Source of the DNA: Paenibacillus durus ATCC 35681
GTDB lineage: Bacteria; Bacillota; Bacilli; Paenibacillales; Paenibacillaceae
DNA length: 64,000 bases
Assembly: GCF_000993825.1 (NCBI RefSeq)
Contig: NZ_CP011114.1
Span: 434,001-498,000 of the forward strand
Reading direction: 5' to 3'
In this document: positions 8,920-17,516 of the stretch, piece by piece
Position numbering within the stretch: the first letter of the stretch is position 1
Layout: the number at the start of each line of letters is the position of its first letter
Position numbers and translations under genes: made by a program
The notes under the pieces: generated by a model
Seen by the model: only the letters and a program-made list of their open reading frames with translations
Databases searched by the model: none
What the model was told of the DNA's origin: nothing

Positions 8920-9858
8920 TTGGATTACAAACTGACGCCTTATTTGTATATGTACCGCAGCCATGAGAATGAAAGCGAACTGTGTTCTCTGGAGCTGGAT
9001 GTATTATTGCAGGGGGATGTTCTGGCTTCTGGACTGATTATTGCCCGGGAAAAGATTGATCCAAGCCGAAGTCCGTTTTTATCGGGGAGAATCGACATTT
9101 TATGCGCTTCGGATTCGGAGGAGGAAATCGCGCATTTCGCAGGCGGCATCAGGCTTAGGGAAGGGGAGACCTTTAAGCTGTTCTGTCCCAAGGAAGGGGG
9201 AGGAACCTACGAAGAGCGCAGAGAGCTGGAGAGGAAGGTCGGCAGACAAATATCCGGAACGGCTGACATGCGGTCGCCGGACCGCGTATTCGGTCTGGTA
9301 AAGCATGAGGGCATGCTTCTGCTCGGCGAGTACCGCGAGAGCGACAGGAGCTGGCAGCGGCGCAAGGTTAAGCCGCACAACTATTCGACCGGGCTCGGCG
9401 TGGCGCTGTCCCGGTCAGCCGCCAACATCGCGGCTCCGCGTCCGGAGGGCCTGCGGATACTCGACCCTTGCTGCGGAATGGGGAGCGTGCTGATCGAAGG
9501 GCTGTCCATGGGCATGGACATGGCCGGATGCGACCTGAATCCGCTCGCTGTACGGGGGGCGAGAGGGAATCTGCGTCATTTCGGCTACCCGGAGAATATC
9601 GTGACGCTAGGCGATATGAGAAATCTGTCCGGGCATTATGATGCGGCTATACTGGATATGCCGTATAATCTGTGCTCGGTTCTCTCGCCGGCCGACACCA
9701 AGGAGATGCTGGAGGCGCTCCGCCGCTTAACCGGCCGCGCGGTTATTATTTCCACACAGCCGGTAGAGGAGAGCATCGCCGCAGCCGGTTTTTCAATAAA
9801 AGGCGGCTGCACCGTGTCCAAAGGGTCCTTTAAGCGGTCGCTTTGGCTGTGCCATTAG
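8920..9858 (+). CDS. TRM11/UPF0020-like N2-guanosine RNA methyltransferase
   Basis: 312-aa SAM-dependent methyltransferase. A poorly conserved N-terminal region (about 1-140) is followed by a Rossmann domain with SAM motif DPCCGMGS near residue 181 and the catalytic motif DMPYN near residue 246, a variant of the D/N-PPY motif of RNA/DNA amino-methyltransferases. The closest recognised type is the archaeal/eukaryotic Trm11-like tRNA guanosine methylases. Start TTG 8920 follows GAAAGGCGG at normal spacing. The RNA target is unknown. Confidence 0.72.
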   Translation: MDYKLTPYLYMYRSHENESELCSLELDVLLQGDVLASGLIIAREKIDPSRSPFLSGRIDILCASDSEEEIAHFAGGIRLREGETFKLFCPKEGGGTYEERRELERKVGRQISGTADMRSPDRVFGLVKHEGMLLLGEYRESDRSWQRRKVKPHNYSTGLGVALSRSAANIAAPRPEGLRILDPCCGMGSVLIEGLSMGMDMAGCDLNPLAVRGARGNLRHFGYPENIVTLGDMRNLSGHYDAAILDMPYNLCSVLSPADTKEMLEALRRLTGRAVIISTQPVEESIAAAGFSIKGGCTVSKGSFKRSLWLCH

Positions 9859-10137
9859 TATTGCCCGGCGGTAGTCGGTCACATTTTTGGACGGAGTACC
9901 GTTAGCCAGATGTGATTTCATATTTTTTGCCCAACCGATGACAATCTTTGTTTCGGCAAGGATGTTAAGCTCCGGTTATTTGGCATCGGTTTGCGTAAAG
10001 ATATATCCAGGAGCGGCTCTGCGGATTGCTTCTTGCTGCTGCTTTGTGAGCGGCTGCGAGACAAATAATGGATTTTGCCGCAATGTTCCCTCCCGTCTAG
10101 AAAGAATATCAAATCTGCGGAAAAAGGTGAAACGACG
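9859..10137. other. Gap with possible decayed coding fragment
   Basis: 279 bp without a convincing gene. One plus-strand frame runs from about 9940 to a stop near 10066 with a protein-like composition (TDDNLCFGKDVKLRLFG then RKD...). It has no start or ribosome site and no recognised family, so it may be a remnant of a transposase-like gene or chance. The end carries the ribosome site of thpR. Confidence 0.2.
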
Positions 10138-10746
10138 ATGAATGATAAAGCGGCGGTCGGTTTGGGCGGAACGGCTTCTGAAAGATTGTTCACAGCGGTG
10201 AGGTTGCCGCCCGAGCTTCGCGGGGCCGTAGGCGGCATGTGCCGCAGCCTGTCACAGGAGCTGTCCTTTGCCAAATGGACTCATGAAGAGGATTATCATA
10301 TAACGCTGCAGTTTCTGGGCGATACCGACCCCCGGTCCATTCCGGAGCTTGTGTCGGCGCTGAAGGGGGCGGCAAGGGACTTTAGACCGTTCACCCTGTC
10401 TTTGCGGGAAACAGGCATCTTCGGGCCTCCGTCCGCTCCGCGCGTCCTATGGGCGGGAGTGGGCGGGGAGACGGACCGGCTGGAGGAATTGCATAGCCGG
10501 ATCGCGGCGGCTACGCTGCCGCTGGGATTTCGCGCCGAGGAGCGCGCTTATAAGCCCCATGTGACGCTGGCTCGCAAATACAGGGGAGAGCGTGCTTTTA
10601 ACCCAGAATATCTTCATGCGTTTAAGCAGGAAGCGGATGCTCTCCAGATGTCCTGGAGAGTCGAGGAATGGGTCCTTTTTGTTACGCGAATGCACAAAAA
10701 ACCGATGTATGAAATTGTCGAAACCATAACAATTTTAAAAAAATAG
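10138..10746 (+). CDS. thpR: RNA 2',3'-cyclic phosphodiesterase (LigT/ThpR family)
   Basis: 202-aa 2H phosphoesterase. The two catalytic HxT/S motifs are HITLQFLG near residue 54 and HVTLARK near residue 141, symmetrically placed as in LigT. It hydrolyses RNA or nucleotide 2',3'-cyclic phosphates to 2'-phosphates. ATG 10138 follows AAAAAGGTGAAAC; an upstream ATG at 10075 in the same frame lacks a ribosome site. It stands alone, 280 bp after the methyltransferase. Confidence 0.85.
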   Translation: MNDKAAVGLGGTASERLFTAVRLPPELRGAVGGMCRSLSQELSFAKWTHEEDYHITLQFLGDTDPRSIPELVSALKGAARDFRPFTLSLRETGIFGPPSAPRVLWAGVGGETDRLEELHSRIAAATLPLGFRAEERAYKPHVTLARKYRGERAFNPEYLHAFKQEADALQMSWRVEEWVLFVTRMHKKPMYEIVETITILKK

Positions 10747-10809
10747 TTTTCAAACCTCTCATTTTGGGTTACATTTTTAAGAATGTGCCGAAAAACTAGG
10801 AGGATTGAA

Positions 10810-11760
10810 ATGTCTATTTTTAAACAAAACCGCTGGATACTGCCGCTGTTCGGCGTAATTCTAGTGTGTTTCTCTGCGATAATATTGCTGGTGCCAGAGC
10901 TCGGATTAAGCGAAGAGCGGGACAAGGTCTATGTGGGCCGTTTGCAGTCACCGCTGCTTTCATCTGCGCCGGGGCCTGGACAAACCGTTGTGAGTGCGGG
11001 TGATAGGACCAAGCCGGTGGCGGAACCGGCCATCACTGCCGGGACCGCCATAGTCCGGCAGAGCCATCCCGAGCTGTCCGCCGTCCCCCGGGCGCTTGTG
11101 ACCGCCTGGAAGCCTGTGCCCGCCTCCGAATGGTTGAACACAAAACCATTGGTTCTGAAAGGTAATAGCGCCTCAGCGTCCGTAACGGCTAAGAACAAAG
11201 CTTCCGCAGCCGTCCCAATCAGGCAGCCGCAGAATGCGCGTGAAACGAGGCGGAAGGCGGCAGGGACAGCGGCGGGCAAATCCAAGGACAAGAAGACTGC
11301 TTTAACCAAGCAACATCCCCCCGCAATACTTTACTTCTCACGGACCAAGCTATTAAGCCGGGAAGAGCGCGACCAATCCACCCGGAGCTACGCTGTATCC
11401 GAAGAAGAAGTGCTTCTGCTCCAGAAAATCGTAATGGCAGAGGCGGAAGGCGAACCGTACAAGGGCAAGGTGGCAGTTGCCAACGTTGTTCTGAACCGGC
11501 TGCGGTCAGCCCATTTTCCCAATACTATTAAAGCGGTCATATACCAGAAACATCAGTTTAGTCCGGTAGCCAACGGGCGGCTAAAGCGGGTAAAGCCAAA
11601 CCAGGACTCAATCAGAGCTGTTAACGCTGCGCTTTCCGGGGTCAAGGAAGTCACAGACGACACCTATTATTTTCTTTCGCTTAAGCTTGCCCAGGATCTT
11701 ACCGTTCATCATTCCCAAACTTTTTCAGAAAAAATTGGAAATCATAGCTTTTATCGATAG
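10810..11760 (+). CDS. SleB/CwlJ-type cell wall hydrolase
   Basis: 316-aa protein with an N-terminal membrane/signal segment (residues about 8-30), a long low-complexity Ala/Thr/Lys linker (about 35-185) and a C-terminal Hydrolase_2 domain (about 197-316). The domain carries KIVMAEAEGEPYKGKVAVAN, with the likely catalytic glutamate, and VLNRLRS. Such domains cleave peptidoglycan, often spore cortex during germination. ATG 10810 follows AGGAGGATTGAA. The linker suggests cell-wall spanning. Whether it is a germination enzyme or a vegetative hydrolase is undecided. Confidence 0.83.
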   Translation: MSIFKQNRWILPLFGVILVCFSAIILLVPELGLSEERDKVYVGRLQSPLLSSAPGPGQTVVSAGDRTKPVAEPAITAGTAIVRQSHPELSAVPRALVTAWKPVPASEWLNTKPLVLKGNSASASVTAKNKASAAVPIRQPQNARETRRKAAGTAAGKSKDKKTALTKQHPPAILYFSRTKLLSREERDQSTRSYAVSEEEVLLLQKIVMAEAEGEPYKGKVAVANVVLNRLRSAHFPNTIKAVIYQKHQFSPVANGRLKRVKPNQDSIRAVNAALSGVKEVTDDTYYFLSLKLAQDLTVHHSQTFSEKIGNHSFYR

Positions 11761-11812
11761 TTTATCTTCTCGTAATGGGGTAATCTACTATTATGTAGAG
11801 GAGGGAAAAATC

Positions 11813-12496
11813 ATGAAAATTACTTATTACGGTCATTCCGCGCTGCTGGTTGAATCACCTGACGCTAAAGTCATCATTGATCCGTTCTTATCGGGAAATC
11901 CGGGTTCGGGAATCGCTCCGGAGAATATCCGGGTGGATGCGGTGCTGCTGACCCATGGGCACTCCGACCATCTCGGCGATGCGGTGGAGATTGCGAGGAA
12001 CAACGACTGCCCGATATTCGCGGTCTATGAGCTTGCCGAGTACTGCCGGATAAAAGGCGCGAAGGTCAAGCACATGAACATAGGCGGCAAACTTGCCGAT
12101 TCCGGGTTTACCGTTAAGTATACGCCGGCCTTTCACTCTTCCTCCATACAGGAGGGCGACTATTGGATATATCTAGGCGAGCCTGGGGGAATTCTGCTGA
12201 CCCTTGAAGGCAAAACGCTGTTTCATGCCGGCGATACGGCGCTGTTCGGGGATATGAGGCTGATCGGGGAACGCAATGCTATCGATGTCGCCGCGCTGCC
12301 AATCGGGGATGTGCTGACGATGGGCCCGGACGATGCGCTGCTGGCGGCGAGCTGGCTGCGGGCGGCCAAGGTGATACCGGTGCACTATAACACTTTCCCG
12401 GTGATCGAACAGGACGGAGCCGAGTTCTGCAACCGGCTCAAGCAGGAGGGCATCACCGGATTCCCGCTTAAAGCCGGAGAGAGCGTGGAGATTTAG
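11813..12496 (+). CDS. UPF0173 metal-dependent hydrolase (metallo-beta-lactamase fold)
   Basis: 227-aa MBL-fold protein. The HxHxDH metal motif appears as THGHSDHLGD near residue 46, further ligands at FHSSS and HAGDTALFGD, and a C-terminal VIPVHYNTFP. The family is widespread and well conserved but its substrate is not known. ATG 11813 follows GAGGAGGGAAAAATC. The gene closes with a strong terminator shared with the convergent glycosyltransferase. Confidence 0.85.
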   Translation: MKITYYGHSALLVESPDAKVIIDPFLSGNPGSGIAPENIRVDAVLLTHGHSDHLGDAVEIARNNDCPIFAVYELAEYCRIKGAKVKHMNIGGKLADSGFTVKYTPAFHSSSIQEGDYWIYLGEPGGILLTLEGKTLFHAGDTALFGDMRLIGERNAIDVAALPIGDVLTMGPDDALLAASWLRAAKVIPVHYNTFPVIEQDGAEFCNRLKQEGITGFPLKAGESVEI

Positions 12497-12518
12497 GAAA
12501 CCCCCGCAGGCAAAAACA

Positions 12519-12554
12519 AAAAGGACGAACGGCAAACAGCCGGATCGTCCTTTT
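12519..12554. terminator. Bidirectional terminator
   Basis: A perfect 10-bp inverted repeat AAAAGGACGA/TCGTCCTTTT with inner pairing (CGGC/GCCG) lies between convergent genes, giving T tracts on both strands. Confidence 0.8.
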
Positions 12555-12579
12555 GGCGGTATATCCCGAATTCAATAAA

Positions 12580-13767
12580 TTAAGGCGTCGAGTATACCGC
12601 TTTATCGCTGAGCGTCTGCGCCGGGGAGCCGTTCTCCCCGGACAGCTTTCCCTGTTTGGTCAGCATCTCCAGCACCGTTACCGCGCAGTGATGCGGCTGG
12701 TAGTGGTCAGGAGAGAGACGGAGGCGGCGCTGCTTCTCAAGTTCTGCATACTCGCGCTGGAGAAGCCGGAACCATTTGTCGATAACCGTCTCGGAGTCCA
12801 GCACCTCGGCCAATCCGAGCTCGACGAAATATTGAGAGTTCTTCTCTTCTTGCCCGGGAATAGCCTGATAGAAAAGCATAGGGATGCCTTTGGCCAGCGC
12901 CTCGGTGCAGGTCATGCCGCCCGGCTTTGTAATCAGCAGATCGGCGGCGTCCATCAGCTTGTTGACGTCGCTGCTGTATCCGAGAATCGTGATATTCGGA
13001 TGCTGGAACCTTGGATCGCTGCGCAATTTGTCCACCAGTTTATTATTGCTGCCCATACAGAAGATGAGCTGGATATGATCAATCTTGGCCGTCAGCGCGT
13101 TCATGATCTCTTTACCGAACATCAGGCCCCAGCCGCCGCCCATAATAAGCACGGTGGGCTTATCGGCAAGTCCCAGCTCCTGGCGGAGCGCCTCCCTGTT
13201 GGATCGTTCCCAGAATTTAGGATGCACAGGGATTCCCGTTACCTTTACCTGATCGGAAGGAGTGCCGCGTCCCGTCAAGATCGCCTTTACCCGAGAGGTG
13301 GAGACGAGGTAACGGTTCACCTCAGCATTAACCCAACTGCCGTGCGCGTCGTAGTCGGTAATCAGTGTGTACAGCGGCACTTTCAGCCCCAGATGCTTCA
13401 GCCTGGAAACGACGGCGGCGGGAAGAGGGTGTGTGCATATAATAAGATCTGGTTTGAGCTGCTCGATGACTTGCCGGGCATGTGTATAAAAAACACGATG
13501 CAGCGCCAGTTTAGTGAACCGGTTCAGCGATCTGTGATATTGCGTTCTGTACAGCATTCCAAACAACTTGGGCTGGCTGCTGACGGTCTTGCGGTAGGCG
13601 GAAAGAATCCATGGAGCCACCGTCGGATTCAGGAATTTGCCCAGCTCGATGACCCGGCATTGGACCGCAGGATTGAGGCGCTTAATCCCCTCAGCCAAAG
13701 CATAGGCGGCCCCTGTATGTCCTGTGCCGAAGCCTTCCGAAAACAGCAGTACTCTTTTCTTTCGCAT
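12580..13767 (-). CDS. UgtP/MurG-like glycosyltransferase (MGDG synthase family)
   Basis: 395-aa GT28-type glycosyltransferase. The N-terminal MGDG-synthase domain has GFGTGHTGAAYALAEG (GH..AA pattern) near residue 10. The C-terminal nucleotide-sugar domain has ILGYSSDVNKLMDAADLLI and TKPGGMTCTEALAKG. By family it transfers a hexose from UDP-sugar to diacylglycerol, giving glycolipid and lipoteichoic acid anchors, at the cytoplasmic membrane face. ATG 13767 is preferred (GGGTGAAATT just before); GTG 13821 has no ribosome site. Substrate specificity is not readable. Confidence 0.8.
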   Translation of the reverse strand: MRKKRVLLFSEGFGTGHTGAAYALAEGIKRLNPAVQCRVIELGKFLNPTVAPWILSAYRKTVSSQPKLFGMLYRTQYHRSLNRFTKLALHRVFYTHARQVIEQLKPDLIICTHPLPAAVVSRLKHLGLKVPLYTLITDYDAHGSWVNAEVNRYLVSTSRVKAILTGRGTPSDQVKVTGIPVHPKFWERSNREALRQELGLADKPTVLIMGGGWGLMFGKEIMNALTAKIDHIQLIFCMGSNNKLVDKLRSDPRFQHPNITILGYSSDVNKLMDAADLLITKPGGMTCTEALAKGIPMLFYQAIPGQEEKNSQYFVELGLAEVLDSETVIDKWFRLLQREYAELEKQRRLRLSPDHYQPHHCAVTVLEMLTKQGKLSGENGSPAQTLSDKAVYSTP

Positions 13768-13976
13768 AATTTCACCCGCTACTTTCCATTTCGATAGAAT
13801 TGCAAAGTCTGTTACATTCACTATACGCTATTTTTGCTAAGAAATTCTGTACTCTTTTTACATTATACAAATAAGACGTAAAGAGAAAGTTAAAACACTG
13901 CAAGAACTAAAAAATAAAACAATTCGAAACATATTGCAATCTTGCGCACAAAATGGTAAATTAATTAACGACTAAA

Positions 13977-14002
13977 TGACCGGATTCGTAAAATAGTCAG
14001 TT
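13977..14002 (+). promoter_or_regulatory. Operator-like site 1 upstream of the TetR gene
   Basis: TGACC, about ten variable bases, then AAAATAGTCAGTT. The outer TGAC/GTCA are inverted and 15 bases apart. The same 26-bp layout recurs at 14734-14759 before the yhgE-like gene, which suggests one repressor controls both. Confidence 0.5.
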
Positions 14003-14043
14003 CTTGACCGGCATTTGTTAAGCTTCAGAAAGGAAGTGCGCGG

Positions 14044-14625
14044 ATGGCAGTGGTGGATCGAAGGCAGCAGGTGATTAAGGCGGCGGCAAAATCTTTTTCA
14101 TTATTCGGCTACAAGGCGACAACAATGGATCAGGTGGCCAAAATCGCGAACGTTGGCAAAGGCACTATCTATACTTTTTTTTCGAACAAGGAGCAGTTGT
14201 TTGACGAGATTCTTCACTCGGTTATCCTTGAGATGAAAAATATCGCCGACCGGGAGATTAGGCGCGACAAGCCTTTCTTTGATAACCTGCAGCGTGTGCT
14301 GGACGCCCTGCTGGACTTTCGGAGCGAGCATGAACTGATTATCAAGCTTTCCCAGGAAAAGCGCGAATTCGGCACGCTGCAGGCGCAGGAGGGACTCGAT
14401 AAGATCGAGGGCGCCATTATCGCATATCTGGAACGGGAGGTGGAGTACGCCATCAGCAAGAATGAAATTAAGCCGTGTGATCCGAAGGTTATATCGGTGG
14501 TTATGCTGAAACTGTACGTTACGCTGACGGCCGAGCTTAACAAATTGCAAGCCCCTCTGAGCAAGGAGGAGATCAAATCGTATTTCCGGCTGATTCTGGC
14601 TGAAGGTCTGGCGCAAACGACGTAA
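14044..14625 (+). CDS. TetR/AcrR family transcriptional regulator
   Basis: 193-aa one-domain-plus-ligand-domain repressor. The N-terminal helix-turn-helix covers about residues 8-55, with TTMDQVAKIANVGKGTIYTF and FSNKEQLFDEI typical of TetR. The C-terminal domain is variable. ATG 14044 follows AGAAAGGAAGTGCG. It lies 190 bp upstream of a YhgE/Pip protein, as yhgD-yhgE do in Bacillus. A conserved 26-bp motif before each gene suggests autoregulation and repression of the neighbour. Confidence 0.87.
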   Translation: MAVVDRRQQVIKAAAKSFSLFGYKATTMDQVAKIANVGKGTIYTFFSNKEQLFDEILHSVILEMKNIADREIRRDKPFFDNLQRVLDALLDFRSEHELIIKLSQEKREFGTLQAQEGLDKIEGAIIAYLEREVEYAISKNEIKPCDPKVISVVMLKLYVTLTAELNKLQAPLSKEEIKSYFRLILAEGLAQTT

Positions 14626-14733
14626 GAGAATGGCGGCAGGCGTCTCTTACTCATTCTCTCCTGAAGTTTGCCGAATCAAACGAAAAATTTAGGTGAGAGC
14701 AAGAGCCGAGAGGCATTTTTTTGTCCTCTAAAT

Positions 14734-14759
14734 TGACCAATCGGGGAAAATAGTCAGTT
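14734..14759 (+). promoter_or_regulatory. Operator-like site 2 upstream of the YhgE/Pip gene
   Basis: Second copy of the TGACC-N10-AAAATAGTCAGTT arrangement, with identical spacing between TGAC and GTCA, located about 57 bp before the GTG start at 14816. Confidence 0.5.
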
Positions 14760-14815
14760 ATTATTACAAGCTATTTTGCGTAAACAGAAAGAAACAAGTA
14801 AAGGAGAGAACCGGA

Positions 14816-17170
14816 GTGAAATCATTATCTGTCTTTATGAAAGACATGGGTACGGCGCTTAAGAAACCGATGACGCTGATTACCATCCTGGCCGTGCTTT
14901 TCATTCCGACGCTTTATAGCGGAGTGTATTTGAAGGCGTTTTGGGACCCTTACGGCAATCTCGATAAGATGCCGATCGCCATCGTTAATCAAGACAAGGG
15001 CGCCGATTACGAGGGAACTAAACTGAACGCCGGCCAAGATCTGGTGAAGGAGCTTAAGAAGAGCAAGGATTTCAACTGGGTCTTCGTAAGCCGCGAACAG
15101 GCGGAAGAGGGATTGAATAAAGACGAGTACTATGTGGCAATTATTGTACCGGAGAATTTCTCTGCCAATGCGACGACTATGCTGGATGATCAGCCGAAGC
15201 CCGCACAGCTCATATACGAGCCGAAGCAGGGGGAGAACTTTACCGCCAGCACCATCGCGGGTTCGGCGGCCAAGGAGCTTAAGGCCAAAGTATCTGCTAA
15301 GATTACAGAAGCTTACGTGAATTCTGTGTTTGATAACATAACCGATATCTCAAACGGCCTCGGTGAAGCCAGCGATGGTGCGGCCAAAATCGCAGACGGC
15401 GCGGGTCAGCTGGACAATGGCGCAGCCAAGCTGAAAAATAATCTGGTCGTTCTGACCGATGGAGCGGGCAAACTGCTTAGCGGCGTTCAGCCGCTGAAGC
15501 AGGGCGCCGCCGCGATCAAGAGCGGCGCCGCCGAGCTGCATACAGGCGGCAGTTCCCTTGCCTCCGGGCTGAATCAGCTGTCCGCCGCCCATAAACAGCT
15601 GGCGGACGGCGCAGCGCAGTCGGCAGCGGGCGCCAAGCAGCTAAGCGGCGGGCTGCAGCAGTCCGCCCAAGGCGCGGCGCAGCTAAAGAGCGGAGCGGGA
15701 GCCGTCGCGGACGGCAGCTCGCAGCTCAAGAGCGGAGCGGAGTCTGTCGCGGACGGCAGTGCGAAGCTCCAGGCCGGCCTGACGGCCTCCGTGGACGGCA
15801 GCGCGAAGCTGGCTGACGGGCTTAAGGCCTCCGCTGAGGGCAGCGCGAAGGTAAGCGCCGGCGCGAAGAGCGTCTCGGATGGACTGCAGCAGCTGGCGCA
15901 GGCCAATCCGCAGCTGGCAGCGAGCGCTGATGTGCAGAAGCTGATTGCCGCGAGCAAGGCGGTGGCGGACGGCAGCAGCCAGCTTCAGCAGAGCCAGGCG
16001 CAGCTGGCGCAGGGCGCGAGCGATTTGCACGGCGGCCAGGCGCAGCTGGCGCAGGGCGCGGCGCAGGTGTATGACGGCGCGCAGAAGCTTGCGGACGGCG
16101 CCGGCCAGCTGAATAGCGGCGCTCAGCAGCTTGCGGGCGGCGCCGCGCAGTTGGCCGAAGGCCAGCAGCGGCTCGCCTCCGGCGCGGATTCGCTGGCAAC
16201 CGGCGGCGGTAAGCTGGCAGCCGGGATGCAGCAGTTCGGGGCCAAGCTCGGCAGCGCCGCAGCGGGCGGCGGCAAGCTGGCGGCGGGAAGCGCCAAGCTG
16301 GAAGCGGGGGCCTCGTCGCTTATGGCGGGCGTCGCCAAGCTGGGCGGCGGAATCGGCTCAGTTGCGGAAGGCTCTCAGAAATTGAGTGACGGCGCCGGAG
16401 ACTTGAAGGACGGGACGGCCGATCTCAAGGCCGGTTCGTCGGAGCTTGCGGGCAAGCTGAACGATGCGGCGGATAAGACGGGCGGCATCAAGACAACCGA
16501 CGAGACAGTCAGCATGTTCGCCGAGCCGGTGGAACTGAATCAGGAAACGCTGAGCGAAGTGCCGAATTACGGCACCGGGCTTGCCCCTTATTTTCTGTCT
16601 CTGGGACTGTTCGTCGGAGCGTTGATGTGTACAATCGTTATCTCAATGCGTTCTACTACAGTGGATGAAGCATCCCGGTTCAACCGGTTTGTGAGCCGTA
16701 CCCTTATTTTCTCCGGCATGAGCCTTCTGCAGTCTCTGGTGGTAGCGTCGATTATGCTCTACGGACTGAGACTTGAGGTTCAGAGTGTGCCAAGATTTTA
16801 TGTATTTACTTTTATCGCGAGCCTATCGTTCATGTGGCTGATTCAGGCTCTGGTAACCTGGCTGGATCAGCCCGGAAGATTCGTGGCAATCGTGCTGCTG
16901 ATCTTCCAGTTGACGACAAGCGCAGGCACATTCCCGCTGGAGCTCATTCCGAAATGGATGCAGTCGCTTCATCCGCTGCTTCCGATGAGCTACAGCGTTC
17001 AAGGCTTCAGAGCGGTCATCTCCACCGGCGATTACGGCAGAATGTGGAGCGACGCAGGCACGCTTGCCATTTATGGTGCGGTGTTCCTCGTAATCACGCT
17101 GCTGTACTTCATTAGCCGTGGACGTGACGAAAAAACGGAGCTAAATAGTGAACAAGTTTTGTCTGTATAA
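14816..17170 (+). CDS. YhgE/Pip domain membrane protein
   Basis: 784-aa membrane protein. One helix near residues 17-37 leads into an extracellular region with the YhgE N-terminal domain. This is followed by about 370 residues (about 185-555) of Gly/Ala-rich heptad-like repeats (L..GA..L..G, ADGA.QL) predicted to form a long coiled coil. About five C-terminal helices of ABC-2-like type start near residue 590. Relatives include the Lactococcus phage-infection protein Pip and Bacillus YhgE/YueB, some used as phage receptors. Start GTG 14816 follows AGGAGAGAACCGG. Physiological role uncertain, perhaps export or envelope stress. Confidence 0.85.
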   Translation: MKSLSVFMKDMGTALKKPMTLITILAVLFIPTLYSGVYLKAFWDPYGNLDKMPIAIVNQDKGADYEGTKLNAGQDLVKELKKSKDFNWVFVSREQAEEGLNKDEYYVAIIVPENFSANATTMLDDQPKPAQLIYEPKQGENFTASTIAGSAAKELKAKVSAKITEAYVNSVFDNITDISNGLGEASDGAAKIADGAGQLDNGAAKLKNNLVVLTDGAGKLLSGVQPLKQGAAAIKSGAAELHTGGSSLASGLNQLSAAHKQLADGAAQSAAGAKQLSGGLQQSAQGAAQLKSGAGAVADGSSQLKSGAESVADGSAKLQAGLTASVDGSAKLADGLKASAEGSAKVSAGAKSVSDGLQQLAQANPQLAASADVQKLIAASKAVADGSSQLQQSQAQLAQGASDLHGGQAQLAQGAAQVYDGAQKLADGAGQLNSGAQQLAGGAAQLAEGQQRLASGADSLATGGGKLAAGMQQFGAKLGSAAAGGGKLAAGSAKLEAGASSLMAGVAKLGGGIGSVAEGSQKLSDGAGDLKDGTADLKAGSSELAGKLNDAADKTGGIKTTDETVSMFAEPVELNQETLSEVPNYGTGLAPYFLSLGLFVGALMCTIVISMRSTTVDEASRFNRFVSRTLIFSGMSLLQSLVVASIMLYGLRLEVQSVPRFYVFTFIASLSFMWLIQALVTWLDQPGRFVAIVLLIFQLTTSAGTFPLELIPKWMQSLHPLLPMSYSVQGFRAVISTGDYGRMWSDAGTLAIYGAVFLVITLLYFISRGRDEKTELNSEQVLSV

Positions 17171-17205
17171 ATCTTAATATATGACAGCTGAAGTATGATT
17201 AGCCG

Positions 17206-17229
17206 GAGCGCCCCTAAAGGGCGCTTTTT
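17206..17229 (+). terminator. Terminator after the YhgE/Pip gene
   Basis: AGCGCCC and GGGCGCT arms with a five-base loop and a T5 tail. Confidence 0.8.
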
Positions 17230-17516
17230 GGTTATTGCAGGAAAATAAAACGGTTTCAAAACAGGAGATTAAAAATATTACATGGGTAAAACGTTTCCAA
17301 TGAATAAGCACTTATTCAGTTGTATTGCATAAATATTCATGGATGAGATTTTTTAAGCTTTTATCCGGTAAAGCTGTGTCGCAAAAGCTAATGTTAATCG
17401 GCATAATAAAAAAGTTTAAATTGCGCTCATGTAAGGTCGATGATAAAATAATATAACCAATCTGCGTTGAATAATTATTAATAATGCCCTACTTTATTAT
17501 AGAAAGGTTGCGTAAG
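17230..17516 (+). promoter_or_regulatory. gltB upstream region with cre-like sites
   Basis: 287-bp AT-rich upstream region. On the minus strand 17245-17258 reads TGAAACCGTTTTAT, 12 of 14 against the CcpA cre consensus as remembered. A weaker AAAACGTTTCCA-type site lies at 17288-17299. CcpA control of glutamate synthase would fit Bacillus precedent. No GlnR/TnrA box was recognised and the promoter is not clear. Confidence 0.35.

Noticed and set aside
12553..13797. 414-codon plus-strand frame opposite the UgtP-like gene
   Set aside because: Composition is that of an antisense shadow and the minus-strand frame has clear glycosyltransferase motifs.
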